Origin: a bacterium
Lineage (GTDB): Bacteria > Patescibacteriota > Gracilibacteria > UBA4473
Reading direction: 5' to 3'
NCBI GenBank assembly: GCA_018648585.1
Contig: JABGQW010000018.1
Location: 1-35,362, forward strand
DNA length: 35,362 nt
The translations under genes and the position numbers were made by a program. Below the pieces are notes generated by a model. The model was not told the origin of the DNA and did no database searches. It saw nothing but the letters and a program-made list of their open reading frames with translations. Numbering within the stretch: the first letter of the stretch is position 1; every line of letters starts with the position of its first letter. Shown here one piece after another: positions 24,901 through 32,363 of the stretch.

Positions 24901-27332
24901 TCTTCAATTTTCAAATCAAAATCTTTTTTTTCTGCGGCCTGCTGCGAGTACGCACCGTTCATCGAATCTAAATTTTGCGGACTCGCGTACAATCCGCGGT
25001 GAATCCGGTTCCAGCCGGTGACAAAATCGTCCCAATCTTCGGTCGCGATGTGCGGACGAAGTTTTTCCAAAATATCGTCGCGGAAAAATCCGAGCGATCC
25101 CTCCAAAACTTGCGCCAGCTGCTGCGATTCGGGAAATTCTTTTTTGAGATCAATTCCCTGCTCCCGCAGTTCGTCGATCAAATTTTCGTACGAAAGTTTT
25201 TCATCAAGTTCCGCGTACCACGGCGCGAATTTGTCGTCGCTGTCGGAAATCGCCGGCAACGAAATTCCGTCGAAAACCGTGTCAACCACGGCAGAAAATT
25301 TTTCGCGAAAATTCTGAATTTTTTCCCAGTTTGGAAGTCCGTGGAGCGCTGAAAATTTTTCGGGCATTTCTGCCGCCAATTCTTCGTCCCACAAAATGCT
25401 GAAATCCGCCGCGTGCAGCGAGTGCGTTTCGACGCGTTTTTGAAGGGCGGAAAAATACGAATCTTGAATTTCGTGCGCGCGTTTTTCTGGATTTTCAAAC
25501 ACATTTTTCCAATCTTCGTACAATTTCAAATCGACCATTTTTTCGCCCCGATCTTTTTCCAATTCTTTTCGCTCGGTTTCAATTTTGTCGATCTGTGATT
25601 TTGTCGCAACGGCGAACGGAAACGCCTGTTTCGCCAAATCCATTTCGTCCTCGGATTTTTTTCGATCGGTTTTGAACGCTTCAAATTTTTCTCGAAAATG
25701 CAAAATCCACGGCACTTCTTTTTCAAAATTTTCTGGTTTCGCGCGATTCGCAAGTTCGTTCGAAATTTCGAGTGAAAACTTTTCGATCAATTTTTCACGC
25801 GCGTCGTCATCGGAAGTTTGTGAAATTTTTTGTCGAAACTCTTCAAATTTTTCTTGAGATTTTGTGAGATATTCTGTCTGGCGTCGCTGCAATTCCGTCA
25901 AATTAGTTTCGTACGTTTGCAATTCTTCCGCTTTCAAATCCCCGTCTCGATGCGCTTTTCGCATTTCCGCAAGTTTCTCGGTTTGTGCTGTTTCGTGTTT
26001 TTTGTTGTCGCCCCACTGTTTGAGCAATTCGCCAAATTTTTCGTCGGAGAAAAACTCGTCCCAAAAACCGGAAACTGTTTTTTTCTGTTTTTCCGCCGCG
26101 TCACGGTACATCGCGGCGTTGTCATTTTCCGGATGTTCGGTGAGAAATTTTTGAACTTCCACCGATTCAACCTGTTTTTGTTCGTCTTTGAGTTCTTGAA
26201 TTTTTTTACCTTTTTCGTGAATTTCTTTCGCGAGCGGATGAAAATCCTGCCACGAATTTTCGGGCATTTTTTCAAACAAAAGTTTGTCCGGCTGCGCCAA
26301 AATCGCCTGCAACGATCGCACGTGCGTCGGGAGAAAAATCTGCTGCCGCGACGCAAATTGCAAAAACTGCACCGCGTTTCCGCGTTCGACGAATCGCTCG
26401 AGTTTTTCTTTTTTTTCTGGAGAAAGTTTCGTGCCCAAAATTTCGTCGCTTTCGTTTTCGAGAAATTCCGCGACCAATTCCCACGTCGCCAAAAGTTCCG
26501 GATTTGCGTCGAGTTGTTTTTGCGGATCAAAAATTTCCTGCGTCACTCCCGCCGCGAGTTGATTCCAGTGTTCAAAGTTTCGAAAACTTCCCCACCCATC
26601 CGAACTCGGAAAAAGTCGGCGAATTTCGAGCGCCAAAACGCGATCGGTCATCGTGATCGGTTTTTGTTTGTCGCCAGACTGAATCACTTCGACAATTTTT
26701 CCGCCGACCGTTTTGTAATTCGACAAAATATTGACCGTGTGTTCGACAAGTTTTTGTTCCACGCTCAGAAAAAGTTCGGTCAGCGCGCCCTGTTTTCCAA
26801 CGGCAAATTTTTTCTGCAATCTTTTGTACAGCGTGCAAATTTTCGCGCCCTCGAGCGTGCTCCACTGCGCCGGATTTTTCTGGGAAATGGATTTGAGATC
26901 TCGCACCTGCGTGTCGAGTTCCTGGTCGATTTCGCGGCGCATCTGCGGAGAAATCAGATTTCGAAGTTTGGGAAAATCCTGCACCAGCGCCAAAATTCTT
27001 GGCGGCACATTTTCAACGCCACTTTTTCGTGCGACGCTCAAATAATATCCGACCAGATCGCGGAACTGCACTTTTTGTTTGTCTGATAATTTTGAGAAAT
27101 TTTTCTCGAGAAAATCCAAATGCCGCGTGGAAAATTTCAGCGGATTTTTCAACAAATTTTCAATTTTTTCCTCGACGCTCGCCTCGCGTTCTTGTTTTGA
27201 AGTTTTTGATCGCTGCTGATTTTGCGACGTTTCATTTTGTCCCTGCGATTCTTCAGACGCACCGAGATCCTCCTGGAAAATGTATTTTTCCAGCGCTGGA
27301 TCGGCGCAGAATCGAGATCGGAGGAATTTCAT
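21921..27332 (-). CDS. Large helical cytoplasmic-type protein (1803 aa), function unknown
   Basis: I do not recognise a family. No signal peptide or membrane span is visible. After a short conserved-looking start (MKFLRSRFCADPALEKYIF), residues about 25-60 are Gln/Ser/Glu-rich and disordered. Predicted helical and coiled-coil stretches with dense Lys/Glu heptads occur near 370-390, 450-505 and 540-610. The middle stays helical. From about 1200 to the end the composition changes to an aromatic- and Trp-rich, more globular part, with motifs such as RRFWFLIQGATC, GGGWLFEDYLEWGKML and RASFIAIQTLLGN. The C-terminus is Ser/Ala-rich. It has its own promoter 3' of the TrbL-like gene and precedes the giant gene. 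A role as a cytoplasmic partner of the membrane proteins encoded beside it is inference from position. Confidence 0.8.
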   Translation of the reverse strand: MKFLRSRFCADPALEKYIFQEDLGASEESQGQNETSQNQQRSKTSKQEREASVEEKIENLLKNPLKFSTRHLDFLEKNFSKLSDKQKVQFRDLVGYYLSVARKSGVENVPPRILALVQDFPKLRNLISPQMRREIDQELDTQVRDLKSISQKNPAQWSTLEGAKICTLYKRLQKKFAVGKQGALTELFLSVEQKLVEHTVNILSNYKTVGGKIVEVIQSGDKQKPITMTDRVLALEIRRLFPSSDGWGSFRNFEHWNQLAAGVTQEIFDPQKQLDANPELLATWELVAEFLENESDEILGTKLSPEKKEKLERFVERGNAVQFLQFASRQQIFLPTHVRSLQAILAQPDKLLFEKMPENSWQDFHPLAKEIHEKGKKIQELKDEQKQVESVEVQKFLTEHPENDNAAMYRDAAEKQKKTVSGFWDEFFSDEKFGELLKQWGDNKKHETAQTEKLAEMRKAHRDGDLKAEELQTYETNLTELQRRQTEYLTKSQEKFEEFRQKISQTSDDDAREKLIEKFSLEISNELANRAKPENFEKEVPWILHFREKFEAFKTDRKKSEDEMDLAKQAFPFAVATKSQIDKIETERKELEKDRGEKMVDLKLYEDWKNVFENPEKRAHEIQDSYFSALQKRVETHSLHAADFSILWDEELAAEMPEKFSALHGLPNWEKIQNFREKFSAVVDTVFDGISLPAISDSDDKFAPWYAELDEKLSYENLIDELREQGIDLKKEFPESQQLAQVLEGSLGFFRDDILEKLRPHIATEDWDDFVTGWNRIHRGLYASPQNLDSMNGAYSQQAAEKKDFDLKIEDAHEKQRAHIFNLEEKAKHETDPAKKQNLLDEAARLDAAFQFQLDGYRSGRNISEITSDGEEIRYWAPGRELIQTLGLHTDSLAKSAKKLSENFTSQFSRVGDLYKAYNAASGDEKIQKKKDAERGMREILADWPGTRSEFEKIMNDMRGIVRELVPEGTAPENFIEKYFQFPENALEEMDSAISEIRAAAPKQNFEFSGQEPFWTKIPKQCKVLLGFLNFRNGDLAALGKELDTSLEGSTKAAETLERLDFFDDQSPDKDEFRARFQNIAAGYKKSYFDFEKNLTGIKSRVENDERILSEDDFYEKYGLDSTHVQEIVKNHVKVAKQLKQNSERFLDSKFLDRWLSKYDESPETRAEALDQMAQFDGIGASADLAKEQSGEFKKWIDGYEEWMKKPTSHRTFTRFSIYSIIKIVQDAVEVNDTRFKRREDKSVGALGTHFFGKESVWGKEFHRRLEDSEGARIKEFESQYHDQEGWSIKAQMYNSSDEDEVRACINLLNEKGFLKWDDPQLWRVFERLQGKPPIETFPAGTINLTYKEILDKVRNAAEFIWSKEVFREWETTLSGKLKTVTDSYEEEFTNYEDDKEARDAILSDMLRRWKRGETTNVDPGKYEAFIKHAFTAGKMNGQPDRRFWFLIQGATCLNAQGEPLLSRNAVMRMNKDFLYFFPHVDFFTDGESPKKDGRIVPEGTPGAHGGGWLFEDYLEWGKMLGDAEGTYNVKNNKEGQNRMIRFFYEIAHSSPTANSRVRRAVRSATAKFDHDDAQAFSAEFTANDVAGSLNMDSSQKEKMTKDFWRNFLDGYRLFFEQQYEIIRDGDAQYGDAPGWQAKKNNLLEEVGSRLRASFIAIQTLLGNRTEGNHGSTTFEDDEWNFNSNYSQNAAFVRDMVHDFVGDFLDAGNLRQEYGYLLTTCGKKSGWNVRQGNDPRVAKARKNIDELVDGEAGDTVFRNKDLIWKNLDKMYHAGRFSRPESGGGKVVKMETSESSSDDLSAAA

Positions 27333-27341
27333 TGTTCGGTA

Positions 27342-27371
27342 ATTGTAAAATTAAATTCGTGAGTTTGTCAA
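27342..27371 (-). promoter_or_regulatory. Promoter of the 1803-aa gene: TTGACA-N18-TACAAT
   Basis: On the minus strand, a perfect -35 TTGACA (27366-27371), an 18-nt spacer and TACAAT (27342-27347). The ATG begins 9 nt after the -10, a leaderless layout. The TGA inside the -35 hexamer is the stop codon of the upstream 851-aa gene, so the two genes share these bases. Confidence 0.8.
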
Positions 27372-29923
27372 GGTTTTTTAAATTCTTTGTTCTTTGCATC
27401 CCAGATAATCTTTCCTTTTTTCAAACCAACTGCTTCCAGAATTTTCTTCTGCTGCACAGGATCAATATCACCATCAATAGTTTTCATTGCATTATTTAAT
27501 TCTGTCAATTTTTCTAAATTTTCACCTTGACTTTCAGCTACTTTTATATCAATAACTTTTGAAGTTCCACCAACCGTAACAACGTGAAAATACTTATTTT
27601 CCACAGCAGTACCTTGTGTATTCATATCTAATATTTCTCCACTTGGAATTGTTATCTTTCCATTCTGCAGGTGAGTAACCTTTGTTTCCCATTCCGTAGC
27701 ATTTTTCGGAGGTTCTGAAAATTTCTGAGATGCCTTCAAAAGTTCTTGCGGTTGAATTGTTTTTCCTTGTGCATTTTCTATAAATTCACCCCAATTTTCT
27801 ACCGTAGTACCACCAACCACAACTCCTCCAGAAGCATTTATGACAACATTTTTAGCAAATGCATTTTGTTCAGCTACTTCATCATTTCCCACTTTCGTCG
27901 GATTCGTCGAAGTTTTTCCGTCTGTTGCAGTTTTATCTGTCGAAGAAGATCCGCCGTCGTGATCTTTGAATGGTTTGTCTTTGTAGTCTTCGAGAAACCG
28001 CGATTGAGTACTTTTATTTGCAATTTGTTTCATTGCTTCTTCCGTGTGTCCCGTCCACTGCGATTCAGAAATTCCTTCCATCATTTTTTGAACCTCTGGG
28101 TTGTCGTGATTGACCAACCCGTTATAAACACGAGCGTTTCCTGCAGAAGCTGCTCCCGCTGCACTCATTTTTTTGAACACTTCAGAAGCTGTCAAATTTC
28201 TCGATTGAATATCGTTGATTAAATTTGTCGTTTTTTGATCTGCTTCCGTTCCCATTCCAAGCGCAATTTTGAGCGTATCTGCTTGTGTTCGTTGTGCCGA
28301 CTCTTGATTGTATTTTATCGCACTCGGCATCTGTGCCAGCGCCCCGAGCGAAACTTTTTCTTTTCCTGTACCAACCGCAAAAATTGGACGATAAATTGTC
28401 GCTGCTTTTGCCGCGGTAGTTCCCAGTGTTTCAATTCCAGTTTTAATGTAGTTGGTGACGGTTGAAGCAAGATTTCCTTCGATCGCCCAAAACGCTGCCA
28501 TCCAAAAAATCACGATCGTCGCAATTTGCCACAAAATCGCGTACTCGCCCTGTCCCATCTGCGACAACGCCGGACCAAATTGAAACGCCTGTCCGTTGAT
28601 ACTCGCTTCTTTTGCGCTGAAAGTCACCATCGCGGACAACATCACAAAACTTACCGCAAACGCCGCCGCAATTTTGAGCGGCATAATTATGTGCGTGATT
28701 AATTTTTTCCCCAAATCTCCGCCAGATTCTCCAAATCCCATGATCGACGCAGCCACCAGCACCGGAGAAAAAACGAGTCCGAGCCAAAGGACAACAACTC
28801 GCGCGATCAACGCGACAAAAATCGCCACCAGCGCAGTCAAGTAGGCAATCGCCATAATTCCAGAAAAAAGCGTGTTGTCCAAAACACTCGACAGACTTCC
28901 GAGACGTGCGCCGAGCTGCGGCAACCGTTCCAAGTGCATAAAAACAGTTCCAAACGCCATAAAAAGATTTCGTCCTGGTTTGGAATGCGGCGTCAAAACG
29001 CTGGAAGATGTTGAATCTCCGCCGGCGAAATGTTCCTGATTGAGTTTGAAAAGACAATCGTGATCCTCCGCCCACGAGTCAAAATCGGATTCACTTTCCG
29101 CACTACTCTGCCACCCCGCACAAAACGTGTCGTTGATCTGCTCGAGCGCACTCGCGCAAACGTACATTTTTTCCGTGTTTGAATCTTTGACCACGATCTG
29201 CGCAGGATCTGAATCTGATTGTATTTTTTCATTTCCCGCACTTTTCAATTCTGCTCGAACATTCGTGCAATCCTTTCCAATTCCCAAATCGATGATATCT
29301 TCCGGTTTAAAAAAATTCTGCTCTTTCACAGTCTTTTCCAAAATTTCTTTCTTTTCCTCGTTGTCGACGCTGATCCACGCACGCTGTTTCACGATCGAGT
29401 TGAGCGTGTTGGAATCGGTTCCTTCGAGTTTTGTGTCGGCGATTCCGAGAATCGCAACCGTTCCGACGTTGATTCCGTCGATGATCAGTCGAAACCCGAG
29501 CAACGAAAAATTGATCGCCACCAGCGATAAAATAATTTTTGGCAATTTATCTTTGATCGTCCAATTTCCGCCTTCGCCTTTAAACGACGCGAACAAATTT
29601 GAAAAAGCGAGAAACACGATCACACCGACAAAAACGACGTTCACCAGATTTCGCACCCACACCCACATCGGATGAATCGCCGCCATCGCTTCTGGTCCCG
29701 TGATCAAATCCGTTCCGAGCAGTTCGCCGCCAAAATTCAGCAGCAGCAGCGTCAAAAACGTAAAAATATTAATCACGACCGCGGCGACTTCTGCCATCCC
29801 CTGCAACGATTCCGAACCGACGAGCGATGTCGCGAAAGTCACTCCTGGCGCGATCAAAGCGAGCAAAAAAATGCCCGAGATCGCAGGAGAAAATTTTTTG
29901 AATCGGCCGAGAAGTTTTTTCAT
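27368..29923 (-). CDS. TrbL/VirB6-like polytopic membrane protein (851 aa)
   Basis: The pattern resembles the TrbL/VirB6 membrane component of type IV secretion-like systems, as often found in Patescibacteria. This is a fold-level impression, not a motif match. Hydrophobic segments lie at about 12-33 (possibly a cleaved signal), 44-66, 92-112, 127-148, 355-395 (probably two passes), 412-437 and 462-485. A loop at about 190-350 has several cysteines (KDCTN, VCASAL, TFCAGW, DHDCLF) and is probably extracytoplasmic. Residues about 490-851 form a long hydrophilic, Lys/Thr/Gly-rich tail. The DNA coding for that tail is visibly more AT-rich than the membrane part. It lies upstream of the 1803-aa gene and downstream of the PH-like/553-aa pair. 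No VirB4- or VirD4-type ATPase is in the window. Confidence 0.75.
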   Translation of the reverse strand: MKKLLGRFKKFSPAISGIFLLALIAPGVTFATSLVGSESLQGMAEVAAVVINIFTFLTLLLLNFGGELLGTDLITGPEAMAAIHPMWVWVRNLVNVVFVGVIVFLAFSNLFASFKGEGGNWTIKDKLPKIILSLVAINFSLLGFRLIIDGINVGTVAILGIADTKLEGTDSNTLNSIVKQRAWISVDNEEKKEILEKTVKEQNFFKPEDIIDLGIGKDCTNVRAELKSAGNEKIQSDSDPAQIVVKDSNTEKMYVCASALEQINDTFCAGWQSSAESESDFDSWAEDHDCLFKLNQEHFAGGDSTSSSVLTPHSKPGRNLFMAFGTVFMHLERLPQLGARLGSLSSVLDNTLFSGIMAIAYLTALVAIFVALIARVVVLWLGLVFSPVLVAASIMGFGESGGDLGKKLITHIIMPLKIAAAFAVSFVMLSAMVTFSAKEASINGQAFQFGPALSQMGQGEYAILWQIATIVIFWMAAFWAIEGNLASTVTNYIKTGIETLGTTAAKAATIYRPIFAVGTGKEKVSLGALAQMPSAIKYNQESAQRTQADTLKIALGMGTEADQKTTNLINDIQSRNLTASEVFKKMSAAGAASAGNARVYNGLVNHDNPEVQKMMEGISESQWTGHTEEAMKQIANKSTQSRFLEDYKDKPFKDHDGGSSSTDKTATDGKTSTNPTKVGNDEVAEQNAFAKNVVINASGGVVVGGTTVENWGEFIENAQGKTIQPQELLKASQKFSEPPKNATEWETKVTHLQNGKITIPSGEILDMNTQGTAVENKYFHVVTVGGTSKVIDIKVAESQGENLEKLTELNNAMKTIDGDIDPVQQKKILEAVGLKKGKIIWDAKNKEFKKP

Positions 29924-29941
29924 TCGAAAACTATTCCCGCG

Positions 29942-29970
29942 ATTGTACCAGATTTTACGCGAAAAATCAA
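29942..29970 (-). promoter_or_regulatory. Promoter of the TrbL-like gene: TTGATT-N17-TGG-TACAAT
   Basis: On the minus strand, TTGATT (29965-29970), a 17-nt spacer ending in TGG, and TACAAT (29942-29947). The ATG lies 18 nt beyond the -10, so the leader is about 11 nt. It lies just after the stop of the 553-aa gene. Confidence 0.8.
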
Positions 29971-29975
29971 CGTTT

Positions 29976-31637
29976 TCAGCTCTTTTTTTCAGCGGATTCT
30001 TTGCGCACTTCTTCGAGAATTCTTTTCAACGTCGCCGGTTGTTCTGAATATTTAAATTTTCCGTCTTTTTCTTTGTCCTCTTTTTTCTTCAAAGCTTTCA
30101 ATTCTTCGCCATATTTTTTCTTGTCGGCTTTTTTCATTTTTTTCCAAATCGCTTTTTCTTCCTCCGACGTGAACGCGTTTGTCGCTTTTCGATATTTTCC
30201 GATCGATTTTTTGTACATTTTTGTTTTGGCAAAATTAACCGCTGCCAAAAACGGTTTTACCGCAAATTTAATTATTTTTTCTCCATCTTTTTTCCGTTCT
30301 TTCCACCATTCTTTTTGAATCACTCCGTTGAATTTCATCACACCGCTCACGAGTAAAAATGACAAAATCGTCAAGCTCAACGCCATTCCGGTGCCTCCCA
30401 TCGAGAGAAATTGGCGCACTCCGTGTTTTTGAACATCGTTCATTTTTCGCAAATCTGCGTCAGAAATTTCCGCAATATTTCCCTCCGCAAGCGAAAGTGG
30501 ATCAAGATTTCCACGTTCTTTTTTGAGCATCGCATCGGAAAATGCTTCTTGGAATTTTTTCGAAATTTCAGGACGCGCCGGATCAGTGAAAAAAAGTCCG
30601 ATCTCCGTCTGCGCAGAAGTCGCCAGCATTCGACGAATTTGTGCCGGTGAAAATTTCATCCGATCGCTGGTTTTTAATTTCAAATCGTCGTTCGCGATCT
30701 GAACTTTCATTGCCGAAAATTCCTGATCGGTCAGCCGAATTTCTTCCGATTGAACAGAAAATTCCGCTGCTTTTTGAATCAACTGATCTTCTGTGAAATG
30801 ATCCGCGCGCAGTTCGTCGTACAAATGGTACGATTCCATCGCGTCGACAATTTCTTTGAGAGGCGGTGCGAGCGGAAAACTCTCCCGCAGCGAATAAATG
30901 TCCGCCTGCGCATCTCGCAGCGCTTCACGGTTTGTGTCGGCACTGTGTTTTCCGTACCGCGCATATTCGTACAAAGTTTTTCCGTCTTTGAGATTTTCAA
31001 ATAATTTTCCGGTCACAAGTCCGCCAACCAACCGAGGAACCATCACACTGGCGGCAATTCCGGCGGTTTCACCAGCGGCTTTCATCGCCGTGGAAACACC
31101 GTTAAGAATCACCGGATGCGACAACGCGGTCGCCAAAACGCCCCATTTAAGCGTGGCTTTCAATCGAGCTGCGGGCGTTCCTTCCGTCGACATTCCGCCG
31201 ATCAGTCCCGCGACGCCACCGATTTTGAGATTATTTTTGTCAAAACCAAACGATTTTCCCCAGCCGGCATCGCCTTGCCGCTGCAAATACTGATCAAGCG
31301 GACTTTTTTCCCAGAAATCCTGGATCGCCGAATCCCCGTACAATTCGTCAACTTTTTTGGTGAGATTTGAGCTCAGTTGTTTTGGAGTCCAATTTTTTGC
31401 CACTTCCGGATCAAAATTTATTTTTTGTTTGACGATCGAAATAAATTCGCCAGAAATTTCTTTGATTTTTTCCTGATCCAAATTTTGAAGTTCGACGTCG
31501 GTCAAAAGTGTCCCCAACTTTTTTTCAGTTTCAATTTTTTCCGCCACCGGAACAATTTCCGGAAGTTTTGATTTCTCCGGCGAGACACAAATCAAGCGGG
31601 GAAATTTTTCAGAAGAAAATAAAAAAAGATGTTTCAT
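29976..31637 (-). CDS. Membrane-associated protein (553 aa), function unknown
   Basis: I do not recognise a family. The N-terminus (MKHLFLFSSEKFPRLICV) is mildly hydrophobic but not a typical signal peptide, and recalls the start of the 1803-aa protein in having a short basic and aromatic lead. Residues about 136-216 are Gly/Ala-rich and hydrophobic (GGVAGLIGGM, then WGVLATALSHP and a VPRLVGGLVTG segment), which could insert in membranes. A mixed helical part follows. A clear transmembrane helix lies at about 411-437 (LSLTILSFLLVSGV), and the last 100 residues are extremely Lys-rich, suggesting a cytoplasmic tail. The start lies 4 nt after the stop of the PH-like gene, so the two form one transcription unit with translational coupling. 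Confidence 0.75.
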   Translation of the reverse strand: MKHLFLFSSEKFPRLICVSPEKSKLPEIVPVAEKIETEKKLGTLLTDVELQNLDQEKIKEISGEFISIVKQKINFDPEVAKNWTPKQLSSNLTKKVDELYGDSAIQDFWEKSPLDQYLQRQGDAGWGKSFGFDKNNLKIGGVAGLIGGMSTEGTPAARLKATLKWGVLATALSHPVILNGVSTAMKAAGETAGIAASVMVPRLVGGLVTGKLFENLKDGKTLYEYARYGKHSADTNREALRDAQADIYSLRESFPLAPPLKEIVDAMESYHLYDELRADHFTEDQLIQKAAEFSVQSEEIRLTDQEFSAMKVQIANDDLKLKTSDRMKFSPAQIRRMLATSAQTEIGLFFTDPARPEISKKFQEAFSDAMLKKERGNLDPLSLAEGNIAEISDADLRKMNDVQKHGVRQFLSMGGTGMALSLTILSFLLVSGVMKFNGVIQKEWWKERKKDGEKIIKFAVKPFLAAVNFAKTKMYKKSIGKYRKATNAFTSEEEKAIWKKMKKADKKKYGEELKALKKKEDKEKDGKFKYSEQPATLKRILEEVRKESAEKKS

Positions 31638-31641
31638 TTTT

Positions 31642-32190
31642 TCAAAGTTTCAGAGCGCGAATCCACAGATCCGTCAGACTTTCTTTTTTTTCGGTGAGTT
31701 CGGAATATCCCTGCGCCGAAAGTTTTTCGCGGAAAAAATCGGGTGCCAGTTCTCCCATTTGGAGCATTATTTTTTCGTCGCGTTTGGACTGAAGTTGCAA
31801 ATTCAACACGGAAACGGTTTTGTCGTACACAAACCAAAATCCGGAAATTTTTTCGCGCGGCACAAATCGTTCCCCAACAAAAAATCCATTTTCACAAACC
31901 GTCACCTGCTGCGGTTCATTTCCGTGGCGATGCGCCCAAAAATAAACTACCGCCGCAAGAAACAAAGAAAATGCGGGAAGCCAGCCCCAGTCGGTTGTTT
32001 TTGTTTGAAAATCGTCAAAAATTGCCCACGCCGCCAGCCCACAAATCACGAAACAAAAAACCAAAATCCAAATAAATCCGCGCTGGTGCGGATGGTAATC
32101 AAACGCCGTCCAATCGAAAATTTTTGTTCCCGGATCAAACGGATCTGCTGTTTGCTGCGAAGAAATATCGGAAGTCATTTTTGGATTCAT
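31642..32190 (-). CDS. PH-like/DUF two-helix membrane protein (182 aa)
   Basis: Two transmembrane helices are visible at about residues 38-58 (FIWILVFCFVICGLAAW) and 70-88 (WLPAFSLFLAAVVYFWAH), separated by a short polar loop. The C-terminal half (about 93-182) begins VTVCENGFFVGERFVPREKISGFWF. This looks like the bacterial PH-like domain found after two helices in many Patescibacteria proteins encoded near type IV secretion-like genes. That assignment rests on pattern only. The N-terminal 35 residues are polar. It has a strong promoter of its own and is the first gene of the unit with the 553-aa gene. An inner-membrane accessory role for the neighbouring TrbL-like protein is plausible. Confidence 0.75.
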   Translation of the reverse strand: MNPKMTSDISSQQTADPFDPGTKIFDWTAFDYHPHQRGFIWILVFCFVICGLAAWAIFDDFQTKTTDWGWLPAFSLFLAAVVYFWAHRHGNEPQQVTVCENGFFVGERFVPREKISGFWFVYDKTVSVLNLQLQSKRDEKIMLQMGELAPDFFREKLSAQGYSELTEKKESLTDLWIRALKL

Positions 32191-32208
32191 TTTTTAAAAA
32201 TTCTTAAA

Positions 32209-32237
32209 ATTGTACCACAAAGTTCGCATTTTTTCAA
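32209..32237 (-). promoter_or_regulatory. Promoter of the PH-like gene: TTGAAA-N17-TGG-TACAAT
   Basis: On the minus strand, TTGAAA (32232-32237), a 17-nt spacer ending in TGG and TACAAT (32209-32214). The ATG lies 18 nt beyond, exactly the spacing seen at the TrbL-like gene. The two promoters share the same -10, extension, spacer length and leader length. Confidence 0.82.
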
Positions 32238-32286
32238 GGGAAACTCGCGACAAGAATCGCGAGGAAATATGAATTTTGTTTTCTGT

Positions 32287-32311
32287 GATTGGCGAGCGAA
32301 GCGAGCCAATC
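32287..32311. repeat. 25-nt palindrome with GCGAGCGAAGCGAGC core
   Basis: GATTGGC at 32287-32293 pairs with GCCAATC at 32305-32311 around a core containing GCGAAGC. It lies between the nucleotidyltransferase stop and the PH-like promoter. On the minus strand it is not followed by a T-run, so it is not a standard terminator. It may be a dispersed repeat or a processing/termination hairpin. Confidence 0.6.
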
Positions 32312-32335
32312 TTCAAACATTTTTTAAAATTTAAA

Positions 32336-32363
32336 AACTCTCAACTCTGAACTCTAAACTTTC
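32336..32363. repeat. Four tandem heptamers (AACTCTN type)
   Basis: AACTCTC, AACTCTG, AACTCTA and AACTTTC follow one another without gaps. The last unit overlaps the TGA stop codon of the nucleotidyltransferase (32362-32364). The array and the nearby palindrome fill most of this 171-nt gap, which holds no gene. Confidence 0.75.
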
